From: DASWIG01 sp965371445
GTDB taxonomy: Bacteria > Acidobacteriota > Thermoanaerobaculia > Multivoradales > J023
DNA: 64,000 bases
Assembly: GCA_965371445.1 (NCBI GenBank)
Contig: CBDUYN010000025.1
Coordinates: 1 to 64,000, forward strand
Direction: 5' to 3'
Shown: positions 36,554 to 44,693 of the stretch, one piece after another
Layout of the letters: the number at the start of each line of letters is the position of its first letter
Numbering within the stretch: position 1 is the stretch's first letter
Program-made: the position numbers and the translations under genes
The notes under the pieces: model-generated
Database searches by the model: none
What the model saw: only the letters and a program-made list of their open reading frames with translations
What the model was told of the DNA's origin: nothing

Positions 36554-38323
36554 ATGAAGCTACTCTCCGTGAACGTCTCGTTGCCCAAGCGGGTTGCGTA
36601 CAAGGGCAAGACGACGACGACGGGCATCTTCAAAGAGCCCGTGGACGGCCGGGTGATGCTGCGGACGTTGAACCTCGACGGCGACGGCCAGGCCGATCTC
36701 AAGGGCCACGGTGGGATCTACAAGGCGGCCTACGTCTACTCGATCGAGAGCTACGACTACTGGATAGAGGAGCTGGGCCGCGATGACTTGACCTTCGGGC
36801 ACTTCGGCGAGAACCTCACCGTCGAAGGCATGCTCGACGAGAACGTGCACGTCGGCGACGTCTTCAGGATCGGTAGCGCGGTCGCCGAGGTGACCCAGCC
36901 TCGGGTCCCGTGCTTCAAGCTCGGCATCAAGATGGGGACCGAAGGGTTCGAGCGGACGTTTCTCGAAAGCCTGCGCGTCGGGTTCTATCTCCGGGTCGTC
37001 GAAGAGGGGGAGGTGGGAGCCGGCGACGTCATCGAGCGCATCGAGGCCGATCCCGTGGGCATGACGGTCCGGGAGATCAACAACCTCGGCTACTTCGACA
37101 CCCACAACCTCGACGAGGTGCGGCGAGCGCTGCGCATCCGGGCGCTGTCGCCGGGATGGCGGCAGTGGCTCGAGAGACGGTTGACGAAGGCGAAGGGGGG
37201 AGCCGGCTCGGGAACGCGGCTGCGCTCGCTCCGCGTCGACCGGAAGGTCCGCGAGAGCGAGACCATCACCTCTTTCTACCTGAAGTCCGAGGACCGCGAG
37301 CCGCTGAGCGCCTTCGCGCCGGGACAGTTCCTGCCTCTGAGCCTCGACATCCCCGGCCAGGGCGGCCCGGTGACGCGCACGTACTCGCTCTCGGACAGCC
37401 CGGGGCACCGCGACTACTACCGTCTGAGCATCAAGCGCGAGCCGGCGCCCCGAGATCGGCCCCACCTGCCTCCCGGGCTCGCCTCGAATTACCTCCACGA
37501 CCGGGTCGAGCCGGGGACCCGGCTCAAGGCCGCGGCGCCGCGCGGCAAGTTCGTGCTCGATCCCCAGAGCGAGAGGCCCGTAGCTCTCCTCAGCGCCGGG
37601 GTCGGCCTGACCCCGATGATCAGTATGCTCAACGCCATCGTAGAGTCCGGCTCCGGACGGCCGACATGGTTCATCCATGGCGCGAGGAACGGCCGTGAGC
37701 AGGCGTTCGGTGCCCACCTCCGCCGCGTCGCGGAGGAACGTCGAAACGTCCGAGTCCATGTTCGCTACAGCCGGCGCGACCCTCAGGATGTGGAGGGCCG
37801 GGACTACGACAGCGAAGGCCGGGTGGACGCCGCCCTCGTGAGACGCTTGCTGACGGAGGACGGATCTCATGGAGCGCGCCTCCGGCGCGACGACTTCGAT
37901 TTCTATCTCTGCGGGCCTCCACTCTTCATCAAGGCCCTCTACGAGGGGTTGCGGGAGTGGGACGTCCCCGAGCCCCGAATCCACTACGAGCTCTTCGGCC
38001 CGGCGACCGCGATCAAGTCCGGCGCCGGGTCCGCCGCGGCATCGGCCGCGACGGCCGATTGCTGCACGGACATCGAAGTCACCTTTGCGCGTTCCGGGGT
38101 CACGGCGAGCTGGAACCCGTCGCTGGAGAGCATCCTGGAGCTCGCGGAGGCTTGTGGATTGAGCCCGGCTTACACCTGCCGTTCGGGGATCTGTCACACG
38201 TGCGAGTGCGATCTCGAGGCCGGGGAGGTCGAGTACGTCGAGGAGCCGGTGGATCCGCCGGAGGAGGGATCGGTGCTCATCTGTTGCTCGAAGCCCAAGA
38301 CGGACGTCGTCGTGGATGTGTGA
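36554..38323 (+). CDS. MOSC domain fused to ferredoxin-type FAD/NAD reductase and [2Fe-2S] domain
   Basis: A 589-residue fusion. Residues 1-215 are a YiiM-like MOSC domain with its cysteine in RVPCFKLGIKMG and the DLKGHGGIYKAAYVYSIESY block. Residues about 225-470 are a flavin reductase: RTYSLSDSPGHRDYYRL (FAD) and LLSAGVGLTPMISML (NAD(P)H). Residues about 500-589 are a plant-type ferredoxin domain with TCRSGICHTCECDL and a final VLICCSKP supplying four cysteine ligands. MOSC proteins handle molybdenum-linked reductions of N-hydroxylated compounds; here the electron chain is built in. It is divergent from the ThDP operon. A frameshifted relic of a similar MOSC start lies at 52039-52195. Confidence 0.9.
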   Translation: MKLLSVNVSLPKRVAYKGKTTTTGIFKEPVDGRVMLRTLNLDGDGQADLKGHGGIYKAAYVYSIESYDYWIEELGRDDLTFGHFGENLTVEGMLDENVHVGDVFRIGSAVAEVTQPRVPCFKLGIKMGTEGFERTFLESLRVGFYLRVVEEGEVGAGDVIERIEADPVGMTVREINNLGYFDTHNLDEVRRALRIRALSPGWRQWLERRLTKAKGGAGSGTRLRSLRVDRKVRESETITSFYLKSEDREPLSAFAPGQFLPLSLDIPGQGGPVTRTYSLSDSPGHRDYYRLSIKREPAPRDRPHLPPGLASNYLHDRVEPGTRLKAAAPRGKFVLDPQSERPVALLSAGVGLTPMISMLNAIVESGSGRPTWFIHGARNGREQAFGAHLRRVAEERRNVRVHVRYSRRDPQDVEGRDYDSEGRVDAALVRRLLTEDGSHGARLRRDDFDFYLCGPPLFIKALYEGLREWDVPEPRIHYELFGPATAIKSGAGSAAASAATADCCTDIEVTFARSGVTASWNPSLESILELAEACGLSPAYTCRSGICHTCECDLEAGEVEYVEEPVDPPEEGSVLICCSKPKTDVVVDV

Positions 38324-38410
38324 CTTGCTCGACGAAGACCGTTCCCGCCATGTTCCTCGGCGGCGGAGCGTAGCATAGTCGGTACGGCTGACCATGCCGG
38401 TTGGACCCTT

Positions 38411-40135
38411 TCAAGGTTCCCCCCTCAGCCGGTAGCAACGCCCCGCCGGAAGCCCCCGGAGGATCCGCGTCCGGTCCGTCGGCCAGCGCACGGTGGCCCG
38501 GGCGGCGCGCTCAGCCGTGCCGAGGCCGAAGTGGAGGCGGGGCCCGCCGCTCGTCTGATAGCTCGAGCCGGCGGTGCTCACCCGCATCTGCGAGGTGCCG
38601 CCGGCCTCGACCACGACGAGAGTCCCGACGACGCCTCGCCCGCCCGCGCTGCCGGCGAGCTCGAAGGCGATCCAGGAGCCCGTGGGGTCGAGCTGGTTGC
38701 GGAACAGCCGCGCCCGGTCGTTGTTGAAGGTGATCAGCACCTCCCGCCGCCCGTCGCGGTCGAAGTCGGCCGCGACGGTGCCGCGGCCCACCCGCGGCTC
38801 GCGGATGTCTCCGAGGCGTTGCGCCGCGGCCTCGCGGAAGTTGCCCGCGCCGTCGTTCCAGAAGACCTGCGACGGCTGGCGGAAGCTCTGGGCGTCGTCG
38901 ACGAGCTCGATGTTGTCGATCACGTGGCCATTGGCCACCAGGAGGTCGAGATCGCCGTCGTTGTCGAGGTCCATCAGCTCGGTGCCAAAGCCCACCGGCA
39001 GGTAGGAGGCGGCGTAGAGCCCCGACTCCCGGGTGGCGTAGGAGAAGAAGTCCGGGCCCCCGAGATAGAGGGCGTTGGTCTCGGCGCTGAGGTTGGTGAC
39101 GAACAGATCGAGATGGCCGTCGCCGTCGACGTCGCCGACGCTAGTGCCCATGCCGGCCTCGGTCAGGCCCTCCTCGTTGTAGCCGACGCCCAGGAGCAGC
39201 CCCGCCTCTTCGAAGGTACCGCTGCCGAGGTTGCGGTAGAGAAAGTTCGGGGTCGAGTCGTTGGCCACGTAGACGTCGGGGCGGCCGTCGCCGGTGAGGT
39301 CGGCCACGACGATCCCCAGTCCCTTGCCGGTGGTGTCGGTGAAGCCCGCTTCCCGGGTCGCCTCCTCGAAGGTTCCGTCGCCCCGGTTGCGGAAGAAGAC
39401 GTCCGGAGCCATCTCGTAGACGTCGGGGTGGCAGTACGAGTAGATCCCTCTGGAGGGCTGGCCGCAGTCGATGTGCCCGGCGACTGTGAAGTCGAGATAG
39501 TTGACGACGTAGAGGTCGAGATCGCCGTCGAGGTCGGCATCGAAAAAGGCCGCGCTCGATCCCCACAGGGGGCTCTCGATGCCGGCCGCGCGGGTGACGT
39601 CGGTGAAGGTGCCGTCGCCGTTGTTGCGCAGCAAGACGTCGGGCCCGAAATTTACGACGTAGATGTCGGTGTCGCCGTCGCCGTCATAGTCGCCCGCCAC
39701 CGCCCCCATGCCGTAGCCGGCGTCGCCCGCGCCGGCGGCCTCGGTGACGTCCTCGAAGGTGCCGGCGGGGCCGGCCACCCGGCCCCGGTTGCGGTAGAGC
39801 CGATTGACTACACGAGGACCCTGGCCGTCGCTCCCCGGGAGCGGCCCCGACTGGACGAGATAGAAGTCGGTCCAGCCGTCGCCGTCGTAATCGAGGGCAC
39901 AGCCTCCGGAGCCCATGATCTCGGGCAGGTACTTGCGGCCGCCGCCGCCGTGGTCATGGGTGAAGTCGATGCCGGCGACGTCGGTGACGTCGCGGAAGAG
40001 AACGCCGGCCGGCGCGGCGCGTGTCGCGGCCGAGCGAGACGCGGCCGCTGGCGCCGGGGTGGGCGCGGGCTCCTCGGGCGAGCAGGCCGCGCTCAGCAAG
40101 GCGAAGAAGAGGCCGCCCGCCGCCCAACTCCTCAT
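38411..40135 (-). CDS. CRTAC1-like FG-GAP/ASPIC lipoprotein
   Basis: A 574-residue secreted protein. A lipoprotein signal (FFALLSAACS) suggests that it is lipid-anchored. It then shows repeated FG-GAP/VCBS calcium-binding motifs of the form DYDGDGWTDFYLV, DYDGDGDTDIYVV, DADLDGDLDLYVV, DVDGDGHLDLFVT and DLDNDGDLDLLVA, predicting a seven-bladed propeller. The C-terminus (about 490-570) is the ASPIC/UnbV region (VRWPTDRTRILRGLPAG) characteristic of CRTAC1 proteins. It is the last gene of a four-gene operon and starts within the stop of the TPR gene upstream (ATGA at 40132-40135). The function is unknown; surface binding or a chaperone role is guessed for relatives. Confidence 0.9.
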   Translation of the reverse strand: MRSWAAGGLFFALLSAACSPEEPAPTPAPAAASRSAATRAAPAGVLFRDVTDVAGIDFTHDHGGGGRKYLPEIMGSGGCALDYDGDGWTDFYLVQSGPLPGSDGQGPRVVNRLYRNRGRVAGPAGTFEDVTEAAGAGDAGYGMGAVAGDYDGDGDTDIYVVNFGPDVLLRNNGDGTFTDVTRAAGIESPLWGSSAAFFDADLDGDLDLYVVNYLDFTVAGHIDCGQPSRGIYSYCHPDVYEMAPDVFFRNRGDGTFEEATREAGFTDTTGKGLGIVVADLTGDGRPDVYVANDSTPNFLYRNLGSGTFEEAGLLLGVGYNEEGLTEAGMGTSVGDVDGDGHLDLFVTNLSAETNALYLGGPDFFSYATRESGLYAASYLPVGFGTELMDLDNDGDLDLLVANGHVIDNIELVDDAQSFRQPSQVFWNDGAGNFREAAAQRLGDIREPRVGRGTVAADFDRDGRREVLITFNNDRARLFRNQLDPTGSWIAFELAGSAGGRGVVGTLVVVEAGGTSQMRVSTAGSSYQTSGGPRLHFGLGTAERAARATVRWPTDRTRILRGLPAGRCYRLRGEP

Positions 40136-41189
40136 TCCTCCCGCCCCTCCAGCTGCCGCGCGAACGCCTCCGCCCGCGCCGCGTCGTGCTCCCGCTCGAG
40201 CCGGCGGAAGGCCGCGGCTAGCAGGCGATAGGTCGCGGCCCGGCCGGGATCCAGCTGGCGCGCGGCCAGGAGCTCCGCGAGCGCGTCCTCGGTCCTTCCG
40301 GCTTCGAGCAGCAGCGGCGCCAGCCGCAGCCGGGCGTCGAGGTTGCGGGGGTTTTTTTCACCGACCGGACGAGGAAGTCGATCTCGCCGCGCAGGCGGCT
40401 CATCGACCGGAAGGCCTCGAGCCGCTCGAGCCCCTCCTCGCGGCGGTCCAGCCGGATCAGGACCTGGCCCAGGTTGTAGAGCGCGCCGACGTGGCCGGGG
40501 ACTTTGTCGAGCACCGCCTCGAAGGCGGCGGCCGCGGTCCCGGGATCGCCGGTGCGGCTGGCGGCGAGCCCGAGGAGGAAGCGCGCCTCGAGGTGGCTCG
40601 GCTGGATCGCGAGGCAGTCGCGGAGAGGGCCGAGGCCGGCCGCGTAGTCGCCGCGGTCGGTCCGCAGCCGGCCCAGCTTGTAGAGCGCCTCGGCGTGCCG
40701 GCCGTCTCTCGCGAGACAGCTCTCGAGCTCCGCTTCGGCGGTGTCGAGATCGCCGACGTTGAGGGCGCTCATCGCCTTGGCGAAGTGGTAGTCGGCATGG
40801 CCCTCGAGCGCGATGGCGCGATCGAGGACCTCGATGGCGGCGAGGTTCTTGCCCTGCTCCAAGAGCGCTTTTGCCAGGGCGTGGAGCCAGGCGTGTCGGA
40901 GGGGCTCGCGGCCGACCGCCTGGCGCAGCGCCGCCTCCGCCTCCTCGTAGCGGTAGAGCTGGAGGAGCGTGAAGCCCAGCAGGTAGTCGGCGTGGGCGTC
41001 CGGTGCGGACAGCGACCGCAGAGCCGTCTCGGCGGCGGCGTACCGGCCCTGGGTGAGGAGGCCCTCGATCTGCCGCAGCGCCTCCTCCGGGCTCGACTGG
41101 GCGGTACAGGGATCGGCGGTCCCGGCGAGGACGCCCAGGCCCAGTGCCAGAATGAGAGCCGGCGGCGAGATCCCTCTCTTACGCGTCAT
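40132..41189 (-). CDS. Exported TPR protein with apparent frameshift at a homopolymer
   Basis: It begins with a signal peptide (MTRKRGISPPALILALGLGV then LAGTADPCTAQ), followed by about seven TPRs (EALRQIEGLLTQGRYAAAET; AEALYKLGRLRTDRGDYAAG; VGALYNLGQVLIRLDRREEG). At residue about 278 the frame passes seven T's on the plus strand (40352-40358). As written it then becomes basic nonsense ending at 40218. Reading one extra base there restores a normal TPR tail (RNLDARLRLAPLLLEAGRTE; ARQLDPGRAATYRLL) ending at 40132 in an ATGA overlap with the next gene. Either a base is missing from the sequence or polymerase slippage is used. It starts six bases after the preceding stop. Confidence 0.8.
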
Positions 41190-41195
41190 CCGACT

Positions 41196-42863
41196 TTACC
41201 CCGGCCGCCGGGCCACCGCGCCGGGCGCCTGGCCCTGGTCAAAGGGCTGCTGCCGGCGGTAGAGCTCGAGCCGCCGCTTGATCTGCGCCGCCAGGGCGCG
41301 CTGGCCGACCTCCTGCGCCCGGGCGAGGGTCCGCTCGGCGATCGCCGTGGCCTCCTCGAACCGGCCCTGCGAGGCGAGGGCGGCCGCCAGGACATCGCCC
41401 GCCTGAGGTTGGTCGGGATAGGACTCGTAGACCCGGCGGGCCAGCCGCACGGCCTCCTCGCCGTCGCGCAGGCCGGCGTCGGGGGCGGTGGCGAGCTCCC
41501 AGGCCAGGAGTGACACCAGCCGCGAGCTGTTGGGGGCGATCTCGATCCCCCGGCGCAGCCGGCCGACCGCCTCGCGGTGCTCGCCCCGCTGGACGAGGGC
41601 GACGCTCAGATTGTAGAGGGCGGAAAGCGCGCGGCGATCGATCGCCAGCGCCTGCCGCCAGTGCTCGATGGCCTCGTCGAGCTGGCCTTGCCCGGCGAGG
41701 GCCGTGCCTAGGTCGTTGTGGGCCTGGGCCAGGGAAGGGTTGTGCTCGAGGGCCTGACGGTAGTGGGCGATCGCCTCTTCGTGCCGGCCTTGGCGGGCCC
41801 TGACGAGGCCGAGGTTGCGGTGGGCGTCGGCGTAGGCGGGGTCGACCGCCACCGCCCGCTGAAGCTCGGCGGCGGCGCCGTCGAGGTCGCCCTGGCCGGC
41901 CAGCGCCATGCCCAGGTTGTTGCGGGCGTAGGTGTTGTCGGGGTCGATTGCGAGAGCCTTCCCGTACTGCTCGACGGCCTCGCCGAGCTTGCCCTGGCCG
42001 GCCAGAGCGCCACCCAGGTTGGAGAAGTCGCGGGCGTTGCCGGGACGGATCGCAAGCACCTTGCGGAGCTCCGGCTCGGCCTCGGCGAAGCGGCCTTCGC
42101 GAGCCAGCCGCTGGCCGCGCTCGCTGTAGGCCCGGGAGTTGACCGCCTCGGCCTCCACCTCGGCGAGGATCGGGTCGGGCGTGCGCGTGGAGTCGGGATG
42201 GGCGCCGGCGAGCAGCAGCTCACGCTCGGCGTCTGCGGCGCGGCCGAGCCGCCGGTAGACCTGGGCCAGCAGCGTGTGGACCTCGCCGTGCCGTGGGGCG
42301 ATTCCGGCGGCCTCTTCCAGGTGCTCGGCGGCGAGCTTGGGCTCGCCCCGGCCCAGGGCCAGCCGCCCCAGGCCGTAGCGGGCATGGGTGCTGCTCGGGT
42401 CGAGCTCCAGGGCCTTCTCGTACTGACGCGACGCCTCCTCGGCGCGGCCCAGCCGCGCCAAGGCGTCACCGAAGTTGACGTAGGGCGCCGGATGATCGAA
42501 GCCGAGGGCCGCCGCCCGCTCGAAGTCGCCGATCGCCCCTTCGAGATCGGTCTCGGCGGTCGCCAGGGCCGCGAGATACGGCCAGCGGGGCTCGGCCGGC
42601 GCCAGCTCCATGGCCCGGCGGTAACTTGCCACGGCCTCGGCGTGGAGCTCGTGGGCATGGAAGACCATCCCCAGCCGGCCAGCGGCCAGCGACGAATCGG
42701 GCGCCTTCAGAGCCTTCTCGCGCGCCGCGCGGATCTTGGCCGCTACCTGCGGCTCGCCGGTCCAGCTTTCGATGTTGGGTGGGTCGAAGGACGTGAGGCG
42801 CGGACCGTCCTGGGCGCAGGAGGCGAGCAGGACGAGGGCGAGGAGGGCTACTGGATTTCTCAT
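41196..42863 (-). CDS. TPR-repeat lipoprotein
   Basis: A 555-residue protein with a lipoprotein signal (VALLALVLLASCAQ) and more than a dozen 34-residue TPRs. Several are nearly canonical (YVNFGDALARLGRAEEASRQ; FSNLGGALAGQGKLGEAVEQ; ARNNLGMALAGQGDLDGAAA; AHNDLGTALAGQGQLDEAIE). Its final part (NSSRLVSLLAWELATAPDAG then LRDGEEAVRLARRVYESYP) is repeated in the short TPR gene at 48073. Its ATG overlaps the upstream CRTAC1 gene by four bases. It probably forms a complex with the propeller proteins encoded beside it, anchored at the membrane. The long ORF continuing upstream of 42863 is a shadow of that gene. Confidence 0.88.
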   Translation of the reverse strand: MRNPVALLALVLLASCAQDGPRLTSFDPPNIESWTGEPQVAAKIRAAREKALKAPDSSLAAGRLGMVFHAHELHAEAVASYRRAMELAPAEPRWPYLAALATAETDLEGAIGDFERAAALGFDHPAPYVNFGDALARLGRAEEASRQYEKALELDPSSTHARYGLGRLALGRGEPKLAAEHLEEAAGIAPRHGEVHTLLAQVYRRLGRAADAERELLLAGAHPDSTRTPDPILAEVEAEAVNSRAYSERGQRLAREGRFAEAEPELRKVLAIRPGNARDFSNLGGALAGQGKLGEAVEQYGKALAIDPDNTYARNNLGMALAGQGDLDGAAAELQRAVAVDPAYADAHRNLGLVRARQGRHEEAIAHYRQALEHNPSLAQAHNDLGTALAGQGQLDEAIEHWRQALAIDRRALSALYNLSVALVQRGEHREAVGRLRRGIEIAPNSSRLVSLLAWELATAPDAGLRDGEEAVRLARRVYESYPDQPQAGDVLAAALASQGRFEEATAIAERTLARAQEVGQRALAAQIKRRLELYRRQQPFDQGQAPGAVARRPG

Positions 42864-44602
42864 ATCCCGGTACCCTGCCCTTTCAGGACCTCCACCGCCC
42901 GATTCGCCTCTCCACCCGGAAACTCCTCCCGCGTCCCGTCGGGCCACATGACGGTGATGGCGTCGACCTTCACCGCGTCGCCGAGGCCGAAGTGGACCTC
43001 GGGCTCCCCGGCTGAGAGGTAGCTGTAGGTAGTTATCACCGGACGGACATAGGAGCGCTCGCCGGCCCGCACCTCCACCATCGCGCCCAGGGCGTCGCGG
43101 TTGAGCGCCGGGTCGATGGCACGCACCTTGAGCCAGTGTCCCTTCCCGGGCACGTCGTTGCGATAGAGGCGCGCCGACCCGCCGCAGTTGGTCACCAGGA
43201 GGTCGAGATCGCCGTCGTCGTCGAGATCGCCCGGGAGCACGCCCCGGCTGACCTCGACGGCGCTCGCCAGCCGTCCTGCCGTGGCGCTCGCATCCCGGAA
43301 GCTGCCGCCGCCGTCGTTGAGAAAGAAGAGGTTGGGCTCGGCGTAGTCGTGGAGCAGCGGCGGCACCGTGTCCTCGGGGCGCCAGGCCTGGCTGCGCTGC
43401 GCCCGCTCGGCGAGCGAAGCCCCCCGCCGTACCCGGCCGTTGACCGCCACGAGATCGAGGTCGCCGTCGTGGTCGGCGTCGAAGAGGGCGGCGCCGAAGC
43501 CGGTATAGGGGAGCCCCGCCGGCCCCAGGCCGGAGACCGCGGTGCGGTCCTCGAAGCCGTCCTCGCCGAGGTTGAGATAGAGGGTGTTGGTCTCCCGGTC
43601 GAGGTGGGTCATGAAGAGGTCGAGGTCGAGGTCGCCGTCGACGTCGGCCGCCGTCACTCCCATGCTGGCCTCGGGCTGGCTGAAGAGGTTGACGGCGGCC
43701 CCCAGGATCAAGGCGCGGTCCTCGAAGCTCCGGTCGCCACGGTTCAGCCACAGCTGGTTCGGCTCGCCGTCGTTGGCGACGTAGACGTCGACGAGGGCAT
43801 CGCCGTCGAAGTCGGCGCAGATCACTCCGAGCCCCTTGTTCGACGGCCGGCCGGCGAGAGCCGCGGCGTCGGTGAAGGTGGCTCGGCCGCCCGCGCCGCC
43901 GGCGTTCCGGTACAGGCGGTCCGGGAGGCCGCGGAAGGCCTCGGGGCCGCAGAACTCCGGGTTGCCGGCCTTGTCGGTGCACGCTTTCGGGGGATCGAAG
44001 TCGAGATAGGTGGCGACGTAGAGATCGAGCCAGCCGTCGCCGTCGTAGTCGAGAAAGCACGCCGAGGTCGACCACAGCTCGTCGTCGAAGCGGTCCGAAG
44101 CGGCGCGGAAGCGGCCACCGCCCGCGTTGAGATAGAGCACGTCGGGGCCGAAGTTGGTGACGAAGAGATCGAGATCGCCGTCGTTGTCGACATCTCCGAG
44201 AGCGCAACCCATGCCGTAGCCCGGGTCGCCGAGACCGGAGGGCTCGGTGACGTCGGTGAAGGAGCCGTCGGCTTCTTGACGGAACATGCGGTTGACCGAT
44301 CCGGTGCTGTCCCCGGCGCCGCCGTTGACCAGGTAGACGTCGAGGTCGCCATCGCCGTCGTAGTCGAAGAGCGCGGCGCCGGAGCCCATGATCTCGGGGG
44401 CATGGTAGTCCTCCCGAATGCCGGCGGCGTGGCGGAAGCGGAGCCCGACGTCGGCGCCGATCTCCGTGAACCAGCCGTTCTCCGGGATCGGCGAGGTCGG
44501 AGACGCTCCGGCCACCGTCTCCGTCTCGGCGGCGCCGCAGGCGAGGACGATCAGCGCCGCGGGGGCGAAGAGCGCAAGCCGCGTGATCATCCGGGAAGTC
44601 AC
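42860..44602 (-). CDS. CRTAC1-like FG-GAP/ASPIC lipoprotein
   Basis: A 580-residue paralogue of the protein at 38411-40135. It has a lipoprotein signal (APAALIVLACG) and calcium-binding FG-GAP repeats (DYDGDGDLDVYLV, DVDNDGDLDLFVT, DYDGDGWLDLYVA, DFDGDALVDVYVA, DVDGDLDLDLFMT, DADHDGDLDLVAV, DLDDDGDLDLLVT). The ASPIC end is GLGDAVKVDAITVMWPDGTR. It heads the operon CRTAC1-TPR-TPR-CRTAC1. The symmetric arrangement suggests two propeller/TPR pairs produced by duplication, although the pairs are now clearly diverged. Export and calcium binding are predicted; no catalytic motif is visible. Confidence 0.9.
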   Translation of the reverse strand: MTSRMITRLALFAPAALIVLACGAAETETVAGASPTSPIPENGWFTEIGADVGLRFRHAAGIREDYHAPEIMGSGAALFDYDGDGDLDVYLVNGGAGDSTGSVNRMFRQEADGSFTDVTEPSGLGDPGYGMGCALGDVDNDGDLDLFVTNFGPDVLYLNAGGGRFRAASDRFDDELWSTSACFLDYDGDGWLDLYVATYLDFDPPKACTDKAGNPEFCGPEAFRGLPDRLYRNAGGAGGRATFTDAAALAGRPSNKGLGVICADFDGDALVDVYVANDGEPNQLWLNRGDRSFEDRALILGAAVNLFSQPEASMGVTAADVDGDLDLDLFMTHLDRETNTLYLNLGEDGFEDRTAVSGLGPAGLPYTGFGAALFDADHDGDLDLVAVNGRVRRGASLAERAQRSQAWRPEDTVPPLLHDYAEPNLFFLNDGGGSFRDASATAGRLASAVEVSRGVLPGDLDDDGDLDLLVTNCGGSARLYRNDVPGKGHWLKVRAIDPALNRDALGAMVEVRAGERSYVRPVITTYSYLSAGEPEVHFGLGDAVKVDAITVMWPDGTREEFPGGEANRAVEVLKGQGTGI

Positions 44603-44618
44603 CTGAGTCGTGAGGTCA

Positions 44619-44652
44619 AAAGAATCAGGCGGTGGCCAGCACCACCGCCTGA
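44619..44652 (-). terminator. Rho-independent terminator after the metallopeptidase gene
   Basis: A perfect 11-base stem TCAGGCGGTGG/CCACCGCCTGA with a six-base loop (44625-44652). On the minus strand it is followed by TTCTTTTGA. It sits about 40 bases downstream of the metallopeptidase stop and in front of the CRTAC1 operon, so it should separate the two transcripts. Confidence 0.8.
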
Positions 44653-44693
44653 ATCTTACAAGGGTTCGTCGGGCTCAGCGAGCCCGGACGGAC

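Noticed and set aside
36560..38395. A 611-codon minus-strand ORF
   Set aside because: Antisense of the MOSC-reductase-ferredoxin fusion, with no domain pattern.
40352..40358. Programmed -1 ribosomal frameshifting
   Set aside because: The frame reads GTG AAA AAA ACC, which is not the classical X-XXY-YYZ slippery heptamer in frame. Polymerase slippage or a sequence error is more likely.
42864..44207. Upstream extension of the TPR lipoprotein frame
   Set aside because: Arginine-rich shadow of the overlapping CRTAC1 gene; the ATGA overlap and lipoprotein signal fix the real start at 42863.
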